From: Streptosporangiaceae bacterium
GTDB taxonomy: Bacteria > Actinomycetota > Actinomycetes > Streptosporangiales > Streptosporangiaceae
Length of the DNA: 35,056 bases
Assembly (NCBI GenBank): GCA_025934635.1
Contig: JAICWX010000062.1
Location: 1 to 35,056 of the forward strand
Direction: 5' to 3'
Position numbers and translations under genes: made by a program. The stretch's first letter is position 1. Each line of letters starts with the position of its first letter. The notes beneath the pieces were generated by a model. That model had not been told where the DNA came from, made no database searches, and worked only from the letters and a program-made list of their open reading frames with translations. This document shows positions 7,806-14,861 of the stretch, piece by piece.

Positions 7806-7907
7806 GGGTACCTGATCGCCGAGGCGGCCGAGGCGGTCGGCCTGCCAGCCGGGGTGCTCAACGTCGTCACCGCGGACCGCGAAGTCTCCGAGCTGCTGGT
7901 CCGAGGT
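7806..7907 (+). pseudogene. Aldehyde dehydrogenase remnant (about 34 codons)
   Basis: In the frame starting at 7806 the translation runs GYLIAEAAEAVGLPAGVLNV and then VTADREVSELLVR. This is the conserved ALDH-superfamily segment that normally precedes the cofactor-binding Gly-x-Thr-Gly-Ser region. Neither the N-terminal part nor the catalytic Glu/Cys half exists nearby. Family similarity stops just before the 18-bp repeats that begin at 7917, as if another element had cut it. Identification rests on pattern memory of the family. It is far too short to be functional. Confidence 0.7.
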
Positions 7908-7916
7908 CCTGCCTGG

Positions 7917-7970
7917 GCACGTCACGCTGAGTTAGCACGTCACGCTGAACTGGCGCGTCACGCTGAGTTT
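7917..7970. repeat. Three tandem 18-bp repeats (CGTCACGCTGA core)
   Basis: Units at 7917-7934, 7935-7952 and 7953-7970 share the core CGTCACGCTGA with small differences at the edges. The reverse complement of part of the core (GCGTGAC) follows at 7974-7980, within an inverted repeat whose arms are CCAGG and CCTGG (7971-7989). Multiple terminal repeats of about this size occur at the ends of IS21-type elements, so this may be an element end; no transposase is present. Confidence 0.8.
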
Positions 7971-8032
7971 CCAGGCGTGACACACCTGGGTTCTTCTGTG
8001 CATAGTCGGCCGGGCACATCAGGCGACCTATA

Positions 8033-8047
8033 TGAGAATGATTCTCG
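8033..8047. promoter_or_regulatory. Zur/Fur-like palindrome
   Basis: TGAGAATGATTCTCG contains the perfect inverted repeat GAGAAT-G-ATTCTC and matches the recalled actinobacterial Zur-box form (TGAAAATGATTTTCA) at 12 of 15 positions. It is in a gene-free region: no intact plus-strand gene follows, and the sigma gene on the minus strand ends 370 bases away. It may be a stranded operator. Confidence 0.4.
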
Positions 8048-8198
8048 TTTCTAGATCGCGCTGGCCGTGCGGCGCCTCAAGGGCCAGCGATGTCATGGCG
8101 GATGTGGCCCTTGGACGATGAGGGGCCGGCTCGTGGGACAGGTGATGTCAGTGGTTCTCCTGTCACCGGGCAGCGGTGTCCCGGGTGGCGTAACGAAC

Positions 8199-8253
8199 GG
8201 CATCGATGGAGCATCAATGCCGTGGACGCGGCATTGATGGAGCATCAATGCCG
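8199..8253. repeat. Two 24-bp palindromes 31 bp apart
   Basis: The second copy (8230-8253) has perfect arms GGCATTGATG and CATCAATGCC around GAG; the first (8199-8222) differs by one base (C for T in the left arm). Start-to-start distance is 31 bases, about three helical turns, with 7 bases between copies. This could be a double operator or a dispersed palindromic repeat. There is no sizeable spacer, so it is not a CRISPR. Confidence 0.8.
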
Positions 8254-8414
8254 CTGTCGGGAGCCAGGTGGGGGCGGGGCGGGTGGACGGGCGGGGGCTG
8301 TGGCGCGGATGGGGCATCTGAGGCCAGCACTCCGGCCGCAGGCCAGCCGCCGGATGCTTCACCCCCATGGAGCCGCACCCATGTGGCCATGGCGCCGCAC
8401 CTCATGGCGTGCGG

Positions 8415-9035
8415 TCAGGCGACGTTGCCCGGCAGCCCGGTGCGCAGGGACGACATTCCCCGGCTGGCGTAGCTCCTGATGACGGCGATCCGCGTCCCGG
8501 TCACCGAGGCGATCTCGGATTCGGGCAGGTCGGCGAAGTAGCGCAGGACCAGGACCTCGCGCTGGCGGGCGGGCAGCGCCCGCAGCGCCGCCAGCAAGAT
8601 GGCCTCCCGGCCGCTCGCCGGCAGGCCGGCGGCGCGCGGGTCCGAGGCCGACTGGAACTGCGTCATCGTCCGGGCCCGGCGGACCAGCGACTGGCGCAGG
8701 TAACGCAACGCGGCGTCCTGGTCGGGCAGCGTGCTCCACCGGCCGTGCGCGTCGGCGAAGGCCTCCTGCACGATCTCTTCCGCGGCGGCCAGGTCCGACA
8801 CCAGCAAGGCGGCGAGCCGCACCAGTGACCGGTAATGCTCCTGGTAGAGGGGTGCCATCGCCTCCATCAGGGCGGCCTGATCGGCGCCCGGCTCCGCCCG
8901 GGGCGCCCGCGCCTGGCCGCCAGCGTCGCCGGCCGCAGCCGTACCGTCGCCGGCCGCCGTGCCCCCGGCATCGGCGGTACGCGAGGTTATCTTGCCCGAC
9001 GGCTTCCGGCCTGGCCTGCCCTTCGGGTTCCGCAT
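8415..9035 (-). CDS. ECF-type RNA polymerase sigma factor (SigE-like family)
   Basis: A 206-residue protein with sigma region 2 (LYQEHYRSLVRLAALLVSDL, then AAEEIVQEAFADAHGRW) at about residues 63-105. Region 4 (LRALPARQREVLVLRYFADL, then PESEIASVTG) lies at about 150-190. It directs RNA polymerase core to a small regulon. The first 55 residues are an unusual basic, Ala/Gly-rich extension (KGRPGRKPSGK). The start at 9035 is supported by AGGAG about 8 bases upstream. No anti-sigma gene adjoins it: upstream on the same strand is the SAHH-like gene, downstream is the gene-free region. Control may therefore be transcriptional or by a distant partner. Confidence 0.88.
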   Translation of the reverse strand: MRNPKGRPGRKPSGKITSRTADAGGTAAGDGTAAAGDAGGQARAPRAEPGADQAALMEAMAPLYQEHYRSLVRLAALLVSDLAAAEEIVQEAFADAHGRWSTLPDQDAALRYLRQSLVRRARTMTQFQSASDPRAAGLPASGREAILLAALRALPARQREVLVLRYFADLPESEIASVTGTRIAVIRSYASRGMSSLRTGLPGNVA

Positions 9036-9147
9036 GGTCGTACTCCTGGTACCGGGCGTGGCTCCGGGCCCGCCCGCGGTTGCTCACTGGTATGAGCCGG
9101 CCACCCCCCGATCGCCAACAACTTCCCGGACAAATTCACCCTGGCAC

Positions 9148-9180
9148 GCCCGGCGGCCAGGCGATACCCCGCCGCCGGGC
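9148..9180 (-). terminator. Strong hairpin after the SAHH-like gene
   Basis: GCCCGGCGGC (9148-9157) and GCCGCCGGGC (9171-9180) form a perfect 10-bp stem with a 13-base loop. On the minus strand it begins directly after the SAHH-like stop codon and before the sigma gene, so it probably ends or reduces read-through. No T-run. Confidence 0.5.
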
Positions 9181-9181
9181 A

Positions 9182-10342
9182 TCACGAAGCCACCGGGTAC
9201 TTCCGGTCCAGGTACCCGCGGGCGACCGCCGCGTCGATATCCCGCGGGACCGGGACGACGCAGCTGGCGGCGTCGACGCGGCGGCGGGCGACCGCCTCCA
9301 GGCAGCGGGCCTGCAGCGCGAAGCCCAGGTCCATCGACTCGATGGAGTTGCCCAGCGGCCGCGGGCCGGCCAGGTTGAACATGTGCCCGCGGGCGAGCAC
9401 GTGGATCCGCCGGCCGTCGGCGAGCTCCAGCGTGAGCAGGTCGTCCGGGTACTCCGTGATGCCGGTCACCGAGGGGGCGCCGGCCAGGCCGGGGACGTCG
9501 ATCTCGGCCGGGAAGTGCCCGGAGTTGGCCAGGATCACGCCGTCCCGCAGCAGCGGGAGGTCCGCGACGGTCAGCACGTCGCGGGCGCCGGTCACGGTGA
9601 TGATGAGGTCCGCGCTGGCGATAGCGACGTCGCGCGGCGGTGCGCCGAACCCGTCCAGGTGCGCCCGGAGCCTGGTCACCGGATCGACATCGACGACCGA
9701 GACCCGGGCGCGGGCCGCCCGGAAGGTCGCCGCGACACCGCGCCCGCAGGACCCGTAGCCGAACACGGTGACCTGCTCGCCGTTGGTGACCCGGTTGGTC
9801 ATCCGCAGGTAGGACTCGAGCGCGCTCTGGCCGACGGCGTGCTCGTTCTCGGCGAACTGCTTGATCGGACTGTCGTTGATGACCAGGATCGGGAGCCTGA
9901 GCCGGTCCCGGAGCGGCTCGAGCCGCATCCGGCCCGAGGTGGTCTCCTCCGTCCCGCCCACCAGCGCCTCGTACGGGCGGTCCAGGTACCGGGTGAACAG
10001 GTCCCCGCCGTTGTCCAGGATCAGGTCAGGCTCCGCGGCCAGCACCTCCTCCTGGTAAGAGGCGTGAAGCTGGCTGTCCTTGGTCGGCTCGCCGACGACG
10101 GTGACGCCCTCGTCCCGGAGCCGGGCGACGGCGTCCGGCTGGGTGGTGTTGAGGTTGCCGGTCGAGACCAGCCGGGCTCCTCCGTCGCGCAGCGTCAGCA
10201 GCAGCGCGACCGTCTTGGCCTCCAGGTGGATGCCGGTGCCGATGGTCAGCCCGTCGAACGGGCGGGTCCGCGTGAATTCCGCCGAGATCGCCTGCAACAG
10301 CCGGCAGTGCTCGCGGACCCAGTCGATGCGCGTGGATATCAC
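9182..10342 (-). CDS. Divergent S-adenosylhomocysteine hydrolase paralogue
   Basis: A 386-residue protein with the AHCY architecture, shorter than the usual 400-480: an N-terminal substrate domain (HLEAKT, NLNTTQPDAVARL, TEETTSG) and a Rossmann cofactor domain with GYGSCGRGVA at about 195. The Rossmann motif resembles the archaeal/Thermotoga GYGWCGRG form. Canonical enzymes split S-adenosylhomocysteine using NAD. Here the catalytic lysine and asparagine align (K161, N166 in IKQFAEN), but the adjacent aspartate is glutamate (E165), and the usual LDDGGD is LDNGGD (N111). The reaction may be altered or use another nucleoside-thioether. The start is GTG with AAGGAGG about 12 bases upstream. A MetE-like gene is divergent from it. 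Confidence 0.85.
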   Translation of the reverse strand: MISTRIDWVREHCRLLQAISAEFTRTRPFDGLTIGTGIHLEAKTVALLLTLRDGGARLVSTGNLNTTQPDAVARLRDEGVTVVGEPTKDSQLHASYQEEVLAAEPDLILDNGGDLFTRYLDRPYEALVGGTEETTSGRMRLEPLRDRLRLPILVINDSPIKQFAENEHAVGQSALESYLRMTNRVTNGEQVTVFGYGSCGRGVAATFRAARARVSVVDVDPVTRLRAHLDGFGAPPRDVAIASADLIITVTGARDVLTVADLPLLRDGVILANSGHFPAEIDVPGLAGAPSVTGITEYPDDLLTLELADGRRIHVLARGHMFNLAGPRPLGNSIESMDLGFALQARCLEAVARRRVDAASCVVPVPRDIDAAVARGYLDRKYPVAS

Positions 10343-10378
10343 CAGGTCAGCCCTCCTTCGGTTTTCACCGTAGTCCCC

Positions 10379-10407
10379 TTGACAACTTCAGCTTCCTGTT
10401 CTCACAT
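10379..10407 (+). promoter_or_regulatory. Possible promoter of the MetE-like gene
   Basis: TTGACA at 10379-10384, then a 17-base spacer and TCACAT at 10402-10407. The -35 box is perfect but the -10 matches only 3 of 6. It lies in the 129-bp intergenic region of the divergent SAHH-like and MetE-like pair. Confidence 0.25.
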
Positions 10408-10471
10408 GGTGATTATTTGTGGTGCAATGCCAGGAACCGGCCAGTACAGGCCGTTTCAGGGAGGGGTTGGC

Positions 10472-11524
10472 GTGGGGGTTAGGCGTGCTCACCTGGTCGG
10501 CAGCATTCCCGCTGCCTCGGCGGCGGAGGCGATGCGGCTCGCGGTCTCCCGGCTCGGCCCGGACCTCGGCTACCTGCCCGACGGCGAGACCGGCGTGCGC
10601 CGGAACTGGGTCATCGGCATGATCGAGGGCTTCCGGTCCCACCCCGACCTGCGCCTGGTCAAGGACGGCGACTGGTCCGGCTACGACAAGACGCCGCGGT
10701 TCGCCCTCCAGTCCGGTCACCGGCTGTACGGAGCGGCGCTGGACCTGGGCATCACCGCCGCCGCCCGCGCGGCCATGTCCGAGTTCGATACCCAGCGCGC
10801 CATGCTGGCCGACGGCAGCCACCCGGGACCGGGCTTCCTGGTCGGCATCCCGGGCGACGTCGACCTGGCCTTGTTCACTTTCGGGCCGGCCGGGCCGCTG
10901 CGTCACCGGCGGCCGTTCACCGAGGCCCTGGCGTCCACCATGCACCAGGTCCGCGCGCTGTTCGGTGACGACGTGCTGTTCCAGCTCGAGGTGCCGGTGG
11001 AGTCGGTGATGCTGGCGCGCGCGCCGTCCGGGCTGCGGCCAGCGGTGGCCGGCCCGCTGGCCCGCCGGATCGCGGCGCTGGCCCAGGGGGCGCCCGCGGG
11101 GTCGCAGTTCGGGCTGCACCTGTGCCTCGGCGACATGAACCACCGCGCCCTGGGGCGGCTCCCCGATGCCTCCCCGCTGGTCCTGCTGGCCAACGCGGTG
11201 GTCAGCCGCTGGCCCGCCGGGCGGCCGCTGCGCTACGTGCACGCCCCGCTGGCCGCCGCCGCCGACCCGCCGCCGGCCAGCCATGCCTTCTACCGGCCGC
11301 TGGCCGGGCTGAAGCTGGGCCACGGCGTCCGGTTCGTGGCCGGCTTCGCGCACGAGGACCAGGACGCGGCCGTCCAGTTCCGGATCCGCGAGATGATCGA
11401 GGGCGCCGTCGGCCACCCGGTTGACGTCTCCACCAGCTGCGGCCTCGGCCGCCGCGAGCCCGGCGCCGCGCTGGCCGCGATGGACCGCATCAAGCTCCTG
11501 CTCGCCGACGCCCCGGCCGCATGA
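10472..11524 (+). CDS. MetE-like (cobalamin-independent methionine synthase/UROD superfamily) protein
   Basis: A 350-residue TIM-barrel-type protein resembling the C-terminal catalytic half of MetE. It begins RRAHLVGSIPAASAAEAMRL and contains LGYLPDGETGVRR. Candidate zinc ligands are H216 and C218 (GLHLCLGD) and C323 (STSCGLGRREPG), matching the H-x-C and CGL motifs of MetE. Full-length MetE is about 750 residues and has an extra N-terminal barrel absent here, so this is a core-only form. It may transfer a methyl group to a thiol from an unknown donor. The GTG start at 10472 is preceded by GGGAGGGG. The divergent SAHH paralogue suggests a shared role in sulfur-methyl metabolism. Confidence 0.7.
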   Translation: MGVRRAHLVGSIPAASAAEAMRLAVSRLGPDLGYLPDGETGVRRNWVIGMIEGFRSHPDLRLVKDGDWSGYDKTPRFALQSGHRLYGAALDLGITAAARAAMSEFDTQRAMLADGSHPGPGFLVGIPGDVDLALFTFGPAGPLRHRRPFTEALASTMHQVRALFGDDVLFQLEVPVESVMLARAPSGLRPAVAGPLARRIAALAQGAPAGSQFGLHLCLGDMNHRALGRLPDASPLVLLANAVVSRWPAGRPLRYVHAPLAAAADPPPASHAFYRPLAGLKLGHGVRFVAGFAHEDQDAAVQFRIREMIEGAVGHPVDVSTSCGLGRREPGAALAAMDRIKLLLADAPAA

Positions 11525-11528
11525 CCGA

Positions 11529-11548
11529 GACGGGCGGCATGACCCGTC
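11529..11548 (+). terminator. Hairpin after the MetE-like gene
   Basis: GACGGG, an 8-base loop, CCCGTC; 4 bases past the stop codon. The stem is 6 bp with no T-run, so confidence is modest. Confidence 0.35.
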
Positions 11549-11560
11549 CCGCATCGGGGG

Positions 11561-11812
11561 ATGATCATTTTCGTGCCGGTGTCAATTTTCGAAAACAAGC
11601 CCGAGTTCTGCCCGTTCGGCCATCAGCTGTGGCCCGGCGGCGCCCAGGTCAGCTGGAAGCCATGCATCTGCGCGCCCGCCCGTGAGGGAGCCGAACGAGG
11701 CCGGGGGATGGGGCACGTCTGGGTGTCCTGCCTGACCTGCCATGACCAGCGCAGGCAGACGTCTTTTTATGAGCCGCCGCACGATATCAGGCACCACCAG
11801 GCTGGTGTCTAG
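11561..11812 (+). CDS. Small zinc-ribbon-like protein
   Basis: An 83-residue protein with cysteine/histidine pairs: FCPFGHQLWPGG, KPCICAP, VSCLTCHDQ, and a FYEPPHD end. The arrangement (C-P-x-G-H, C-x-C, C-x2-C-H, PPH) recalls small actinobacterial proteins of unknown role with a zinc-ribbon-like set of ligands. The ATG at 11561 abuts GGGGG too closely. GTG at 11573 or 11579 would be better spaced from it, so the first few residues are uncertain. It stands alone between the MetE-like hairpin and the alcohol dehydrogenase. Confidence 0.6.
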   Translation: MIIFVPVSIFENKPEFCPFGHQLWPGGAQVSWKPCICAPAREGAERGRGMGHVWVSCLTCHDQRRQTSFYEPPHDIRHHQAGV

Positions 11813-11888
11813 CCCCCCTGATCATGTCACTATTTAAACCATGTAACGTCCCGGAACCAGGGAAGAGCCATAAACCGAAGGAGCGTCG

Positions 11889-13001
11889 ATGAAGACCAAG
11901 GCTGCTGTCGTATACGAGCCCGGTAAGCGCATCGAGATCGAAGAGCTCGACCTGGATGGCCCCAAGGACGGCGAGGTTCTCATCCGCTACACCCACGCGG
12001 GCCTGTGCCATTCCGACATCCACATCGCGCACGGCGACCTGCCGGCCCGGCTGCCGATGGTGCTCGGCCACGAGGGCGCCGGGATCATCGAGGAGACCGG
12101 GGCGGGCGTGACCCGGGTCAAGGCCGGCGACAAGGTGGTCTGCTCGTTCATCCCGAACTGCGGTGTCTGCCGCTACTGCGCCACCGGCCGCCAGTCCATC
12201 TGCGACATGGGCGCTACGATCCTCGAGGGCTACCTGCCGGGCGAGCGCTTCCCGATGACCGGACCCCGCGGGCAGTACGGCGCCATGTGCATGATCGGCA
12301 CGTTCAGCCAGTACGGCACGATCAGCCAGACCTCGGTGGTCAAGGTCGACGACGACCTGCCGCTGGAGAAGGCCGTGCTCGTCGGCTGCGGCGTGCCGAC
12401 CGGCTGGGGCTCGGCCGTGAACACCGCGAACGTCGCCCCCGGCGACACGGTCGCGATCTTCGGCATCGGCGGCATCGGCATCAACGCGGTGCAGGGCGCC
12501 CGTTACGCCGGCGCGAAGAACGTCGTCGCCATCGACCCGCTGGAGAACAAGCGCGAGAAGGCGATGGAACTCGGCGCGACCCACGCGTTCGCCACCGCGG
12601 AAGAGGCCCAGGCCGCCATCACCGACATGACCAGGGGGCAGCTCGCCGACTCGGCCATCCTCACCGTCGACCTCATGACGGCCGAGGTCGTGGAGGCCGG
12701 CTTCAACGCCATCGGCAAGGGCGGCACGGTCGTGGTGACCGGGCTGAACAAGCTGGAGATCCCGACCGTGACGGTGTCGGGGTCGATCCTGACCCTGTTC
12801 CGCAAGTCGATCAAGGGCAGCCTGTTCGGCGACTGCAACCCGACCACCGACATCCCCAAGATTCTCGGCCTGTACCAGGCCGGCGACCTCAAGCTCGACG
12901 AGATCATCACCCGGACCTACAAGCTGGAAGAGGTCAACGAGGGCTACGACGACCTGCTGGCCGGCAAGAACGTCCGCGGCGTCATGGTCCACGAGCACTG
13001 A
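11889..13001 (+). CDS. NDMA-dependent alcohol dehydrogenase (zinc, MDR family)
   Basis: A 370-residue zinc MDR alcohol dehydrogenase of the actinobacterial NDMA-dependent group, whose tightly bound NAD is recycled by an external acceptor (physiologically probably the mycofactocin system). Catalytic-zinc residues are C40 (GLCHSD) and H61/E62 (GHEGAG), with a third cysteine in LVGCGVPTGWG. The structural-zinc set is C91, C94, C97, C105. The nucleotide motif GIGGIG precedes VVAIDPLENKR. GAAGGAG lies 6 bases before the ATG. A MoxR ATPase and a VWA protein follow on the same strand, 28 bases on. No mycofactocin genes are in the window. Confidence 0.9.
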   Translation: MKTKAAVVYEPGKRIEIEELDLDGPKDGEVLIRYTHAGLCHSDIHIAHGDLPARLPMVLGHEGAGIIEETGAGVTRVKAGDKVVCSFIPNCGVCRYCATGRQSICDMGATILEGYLPGERFPMTGPRGQYGAMCMIGTFSQYGTISQTSVVKVDDDLPLEKAVLVGCGVPTGWGSAVNTANVAPGDTVAIFGIGGIGINAVQGARYAGAKNVVAIDPLENKREKAMELGATHAFATAEEAQAAITDMTRGQLADSAILTVDLMTAEVVEAGFNAIGKGGTVVVTGLNKLEIPTVTVSGSILTLFRKSIKGSLFGDCNPTTDIPKILGLYQAGDLKLDEIITRTYKLEEVNEGYDDLLAGKNVRGVMVHEH

Positions 13002-13012
13002 CCGGGACCCAG

Positions 13013-13046
13013 ATGACGAAACAGGCCGGATGACGAAACAGGTCGT
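13013..13046 (+). repeat. 17-bp duplication at the MoxR start, with a six-codon minicistron
   Basis: The string ATGACGAAACAGG occurs at 13013 and again at 13030, 17 bases apart. The first copy opens a frame MTKQAG whose TGA (13031-13033) overlaps the second ATG as ATGA. This could couple translation of the MoxR gene to a tiny leader, or be a harmless duplication. There is no clear ribosome site for either copy beyond a weak GGGA. Confidence 0.7.
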
Positions 13047-13893
13047 AGGGCGCCAGCGCGAGCTTGAGCTGGTGCGAGCCGCGCTCGCGTCTGGCGCCCA
13101 CATCCTGCTCGAGGGGCCGCCCGGCACCGGCAAGTCCACCTTGCTGCGGCAGGTCGCGGAGTCCCGGCACACCGAGTTCGTGCTCGTCGAGGGCAGTGCC
13201 GAGCTGACCCCGGCCCGGCTGGTCGGCTCCTTCGACCCGGCGCTGGTGCTCGAGCAGGGCTACCGGGCGGAGAACTTCTCCGACGGGCCGCTGGTCCGGG
13301 CCATGCGCGAGGGCGGCCTGCTGTACGTCGAGGAGCTCAACCGGGTCCCCGAAGAGACCATCAACGTCCTGCTGACCGTCATGTCCGAGGGCGAGATCAA
13401 CGTCCCGCGCCTCGGCCGGATCGCCGCCGACGAGAGCTTCCGGCTGGTCGCGGCCATGAACCCGTACGACTCGGTGGGCACCTCGCGGCTGTCGATGGCG
13501 CTGTACGACCGGACCTGCCGGGTCGCCGTCGGCTACCAGGACGCCGAGCACGAGCGCCAGATCGTGCAGCTCTCGGCCGAGAACGCCAAGCAGTCCCTGG
13601 TCGCCGAGGCGGTCGAGCTGACCCGGGCCACCCGGGAGCACCCCGACCTGCGCTCCGGCGCCTCGGTGCGGGGCGCCATCGACTACGCCCGGCTGGTCCC
13701 CGAGCTCGCCGGGCTCCGCGCCGTCTCGGCCGACGACTGGCAGGCCGGCCTGGACGCGGCCCTGACTACCTTGTCCGGGCGGGTCCGGCGGCACGAGTCC
13801 TGCCAGCGTTCCGCCGACGAGGTCATCGAGGAGATCTTCCGGCGGGTGCGGGCGGCAGCCCAGCAGGGAGGCGAGACCGACCCGGGGGAATGA
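13030..13893 (+). CDS. MoxR-family AAA+ ATPase
   Basis: A 287-residue MoxR-type AAA+ ATPase: Walker A GPPGTGKST (residues 29-37), Walker B LLYVEEL (97-103), sensor 1 AAMNPYD (141-147), and a C-terminal lid with GASVRGAIDYARL. MoxR proteins act with a VWA-domain partner as chaperones that fit metals or cofactors into enzymes. The partner follows directly: its ATG overlaps this stop (ATGA, 13890-13893). The gene lies 28 bases after the alcohol dehydrogenase, so that enzyme is a possible client; this is inference. ATG 13030 is used because the next one, in frame, is far inside the ATPase core. Confidence 0.92.
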   Translation: MTKQVVGRQRELELVRAALASGAHILLEGPPGTGKSTLLRQVAESRHTEFVLVEGSAELTPARLVGSFDPALVLEQGYRAENFSDGPLVRAMREGGLLYVEELNRVPEETINVLLTVMSEGEINVPRLGRIAADESFRLVAAMNPYDSVGTSRLSMALYDRTCRVAVGYQDAEHERQIVQLSAENAKQSLVAEAVELTRATREHPDLRSGASVRGAIDYARLVPELAGLRAVSADDWQAGLDAALTTLSGRVRRHESCQRSADEVIEEIFRRVRAAAQQGGETDPGE

Positions 13894-14861
13894 CCAGCCC
13901 GCCGGCCGCTCCCGGGGCCGGCGGGCGGCCCCAGCAGCGGCCCCAGCGCCCTCAGTCGAAGACGGGACGGCCGGACGGCGGGACCACCGGCCGGCGTGAC
14001 CTGGCCAAGCACGCCCGTTTCGCCGAGATCAGCCCCGAGGTGGGCGTCCTGGACGAGCAGGCGATGAGCCAGGCCCTGGCCGACGACCCGGCCGCGTTCG
14101 AGCTGCTGGCCGCCATGACCCGGGCGACCGACGAGAACCTGCGCGCCGCCGCGATCCGGCTGTCCGCCAGCATCGTGCTCGAGCGGGCCCGGGCCGGGCG
14201 CCCGGTGACGGGCGGCATCTCCCGGCTGCGGACCGTCCGCGGGGCGGTCGACGGTGACCTGGACATCGACGCCTCGATCGACGGCGTCGCCGCGGCCCGC
14301 GCCGAGGCCCGGCCGCCCTCGGTCGAGGACCTGGTCACCGTGCAGTGGGCCCGCGCCCAGACGGCGTTCGCGGTCGTGGTCGACCGGTCGGGCTCGATGA
14401 CCGGGGCGCGGCTGGCCGCAGCCGCGACGATCGCCGCCGCCTGCGCGCTGCGCGCCCCGCAGGAGCACGCCGTGCTGTCCTTCGCCGGCACCGTCGAGGT
14501 GATCCGCCCCCTGGTCAGCGACACCGAGGCCGCCACCGTGTCCGAGCGGCTGCTCCGGCTGCGCGGGCACGGCGTGACCAGGCTGGGCGACGCGCTCAAG
14601 GCGGCGGGAGAGCAGCTGGCACTCGCCCGGGCCCGGCGCCGGGTGGTCATCTTGCTGTCTGACTGCCGCAGCACCGACGAGGACGACACGCTGCCGGCCG
14701 CCCGGTCCCTGGACGAGCTGATCATCCTGGCGCCCGGCGACGACCACGAGCAGGCCGCGCACCTGGCCGCCCTGGCCGGCGCCCGCTGGGGCGCGATCAC
14801 CCACCCGCTGGACGCCGCCGCCGCCCTGGACCACCTGCTGGAGACCCGCGTCACATCCTGA
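13890..14861 (+). CDS. VWA-domain protein, partner of the MoxR ATPase
   Basis: A 323-residue protein with a C-terminal von Willebrand factor A domain. The MIDAS motif D165-R-S167-G-S169 (DRSGSM) begins it, with GHGVTRLGDAL supplying the MIDAS threonine and LLSDCRSTDEDD later. The N-terminal 35 residues are disordered and Pro/Gln/Arg-rich, and about 40-110 is helical. The domain should bind Mg2+ and recruit a client for the MoxR ATPase, as CoxE does with CoxD. Translation is coupled to the ATPase gene by a 4-base overlap. The convergent DUF1801 gene ends 46 bases away. Confidence 0.88.
   Translation: MTSPPAAPGAGGRPQQRPQRPQSKTGRPDGGTTGRRDLAKHARFAEISPEVGVLDEQAMSQALADDPAAFELLAAMTRATDENLRAAAIRLSASIVLERARAGRPVTGGISRLRTVRGAVDGDLDIDASIDGVAAARAEARPPSVEDLVTVQWARAQTAFAVVVDRSGSMTGARLAAAATIAAACALRAPQEHAVLSFAGTVEVIRPLVSDTEAATVSERLLRLRGHGVTRLGDALKAAGEQLALARARRRVVILLSDCRSTDEDDTLPAARSLDELIILAPGDDHEQAAHLAALAGARWGAITHPLDAAAALDHLLETRVTS

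Larger units (their letters stand above)
7778..8414. other. 637-bp region without an intact gene
   Basis: No open frame here has a plausible family signature. The stretch holds an aldehyde dehydrogenase remnant, three 18-bp direct repeats, a Zur-like palindrome and two 24-bp palindromes, each listed separately. The frames at 8090-8479 and 8206-8472 (plus) and 8093-8368 (minus) look like chance GC-rich reading frames across the palindromes. The region reads as a decayed insertion or recombination scar between the lipoprotein gene and the sigma factor gene. Confidence 0.65.

Noticed and set aside
8199..8253. CRISPR array
   Set aside because: Only two repeats, a 7-base gap rather than 30-40-base spacers, and strongly palindromic; no cas genes.
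8090..8479. Plus-strand and minus-strand open frames across the gene-free region
   Set aside because: They run through the 24-bp palindromes, have no ribosome site and no recognisable domain, and the plus one enters the sigma factor gene antisense.
8825..10471. 5' part of a very long plus-strand open frame (8825-11524)
   Set aside because: It is antisense to the SAHH-like gene and has no family pattern. Only the part from GTG 10472 with its own ribosome site is coding.
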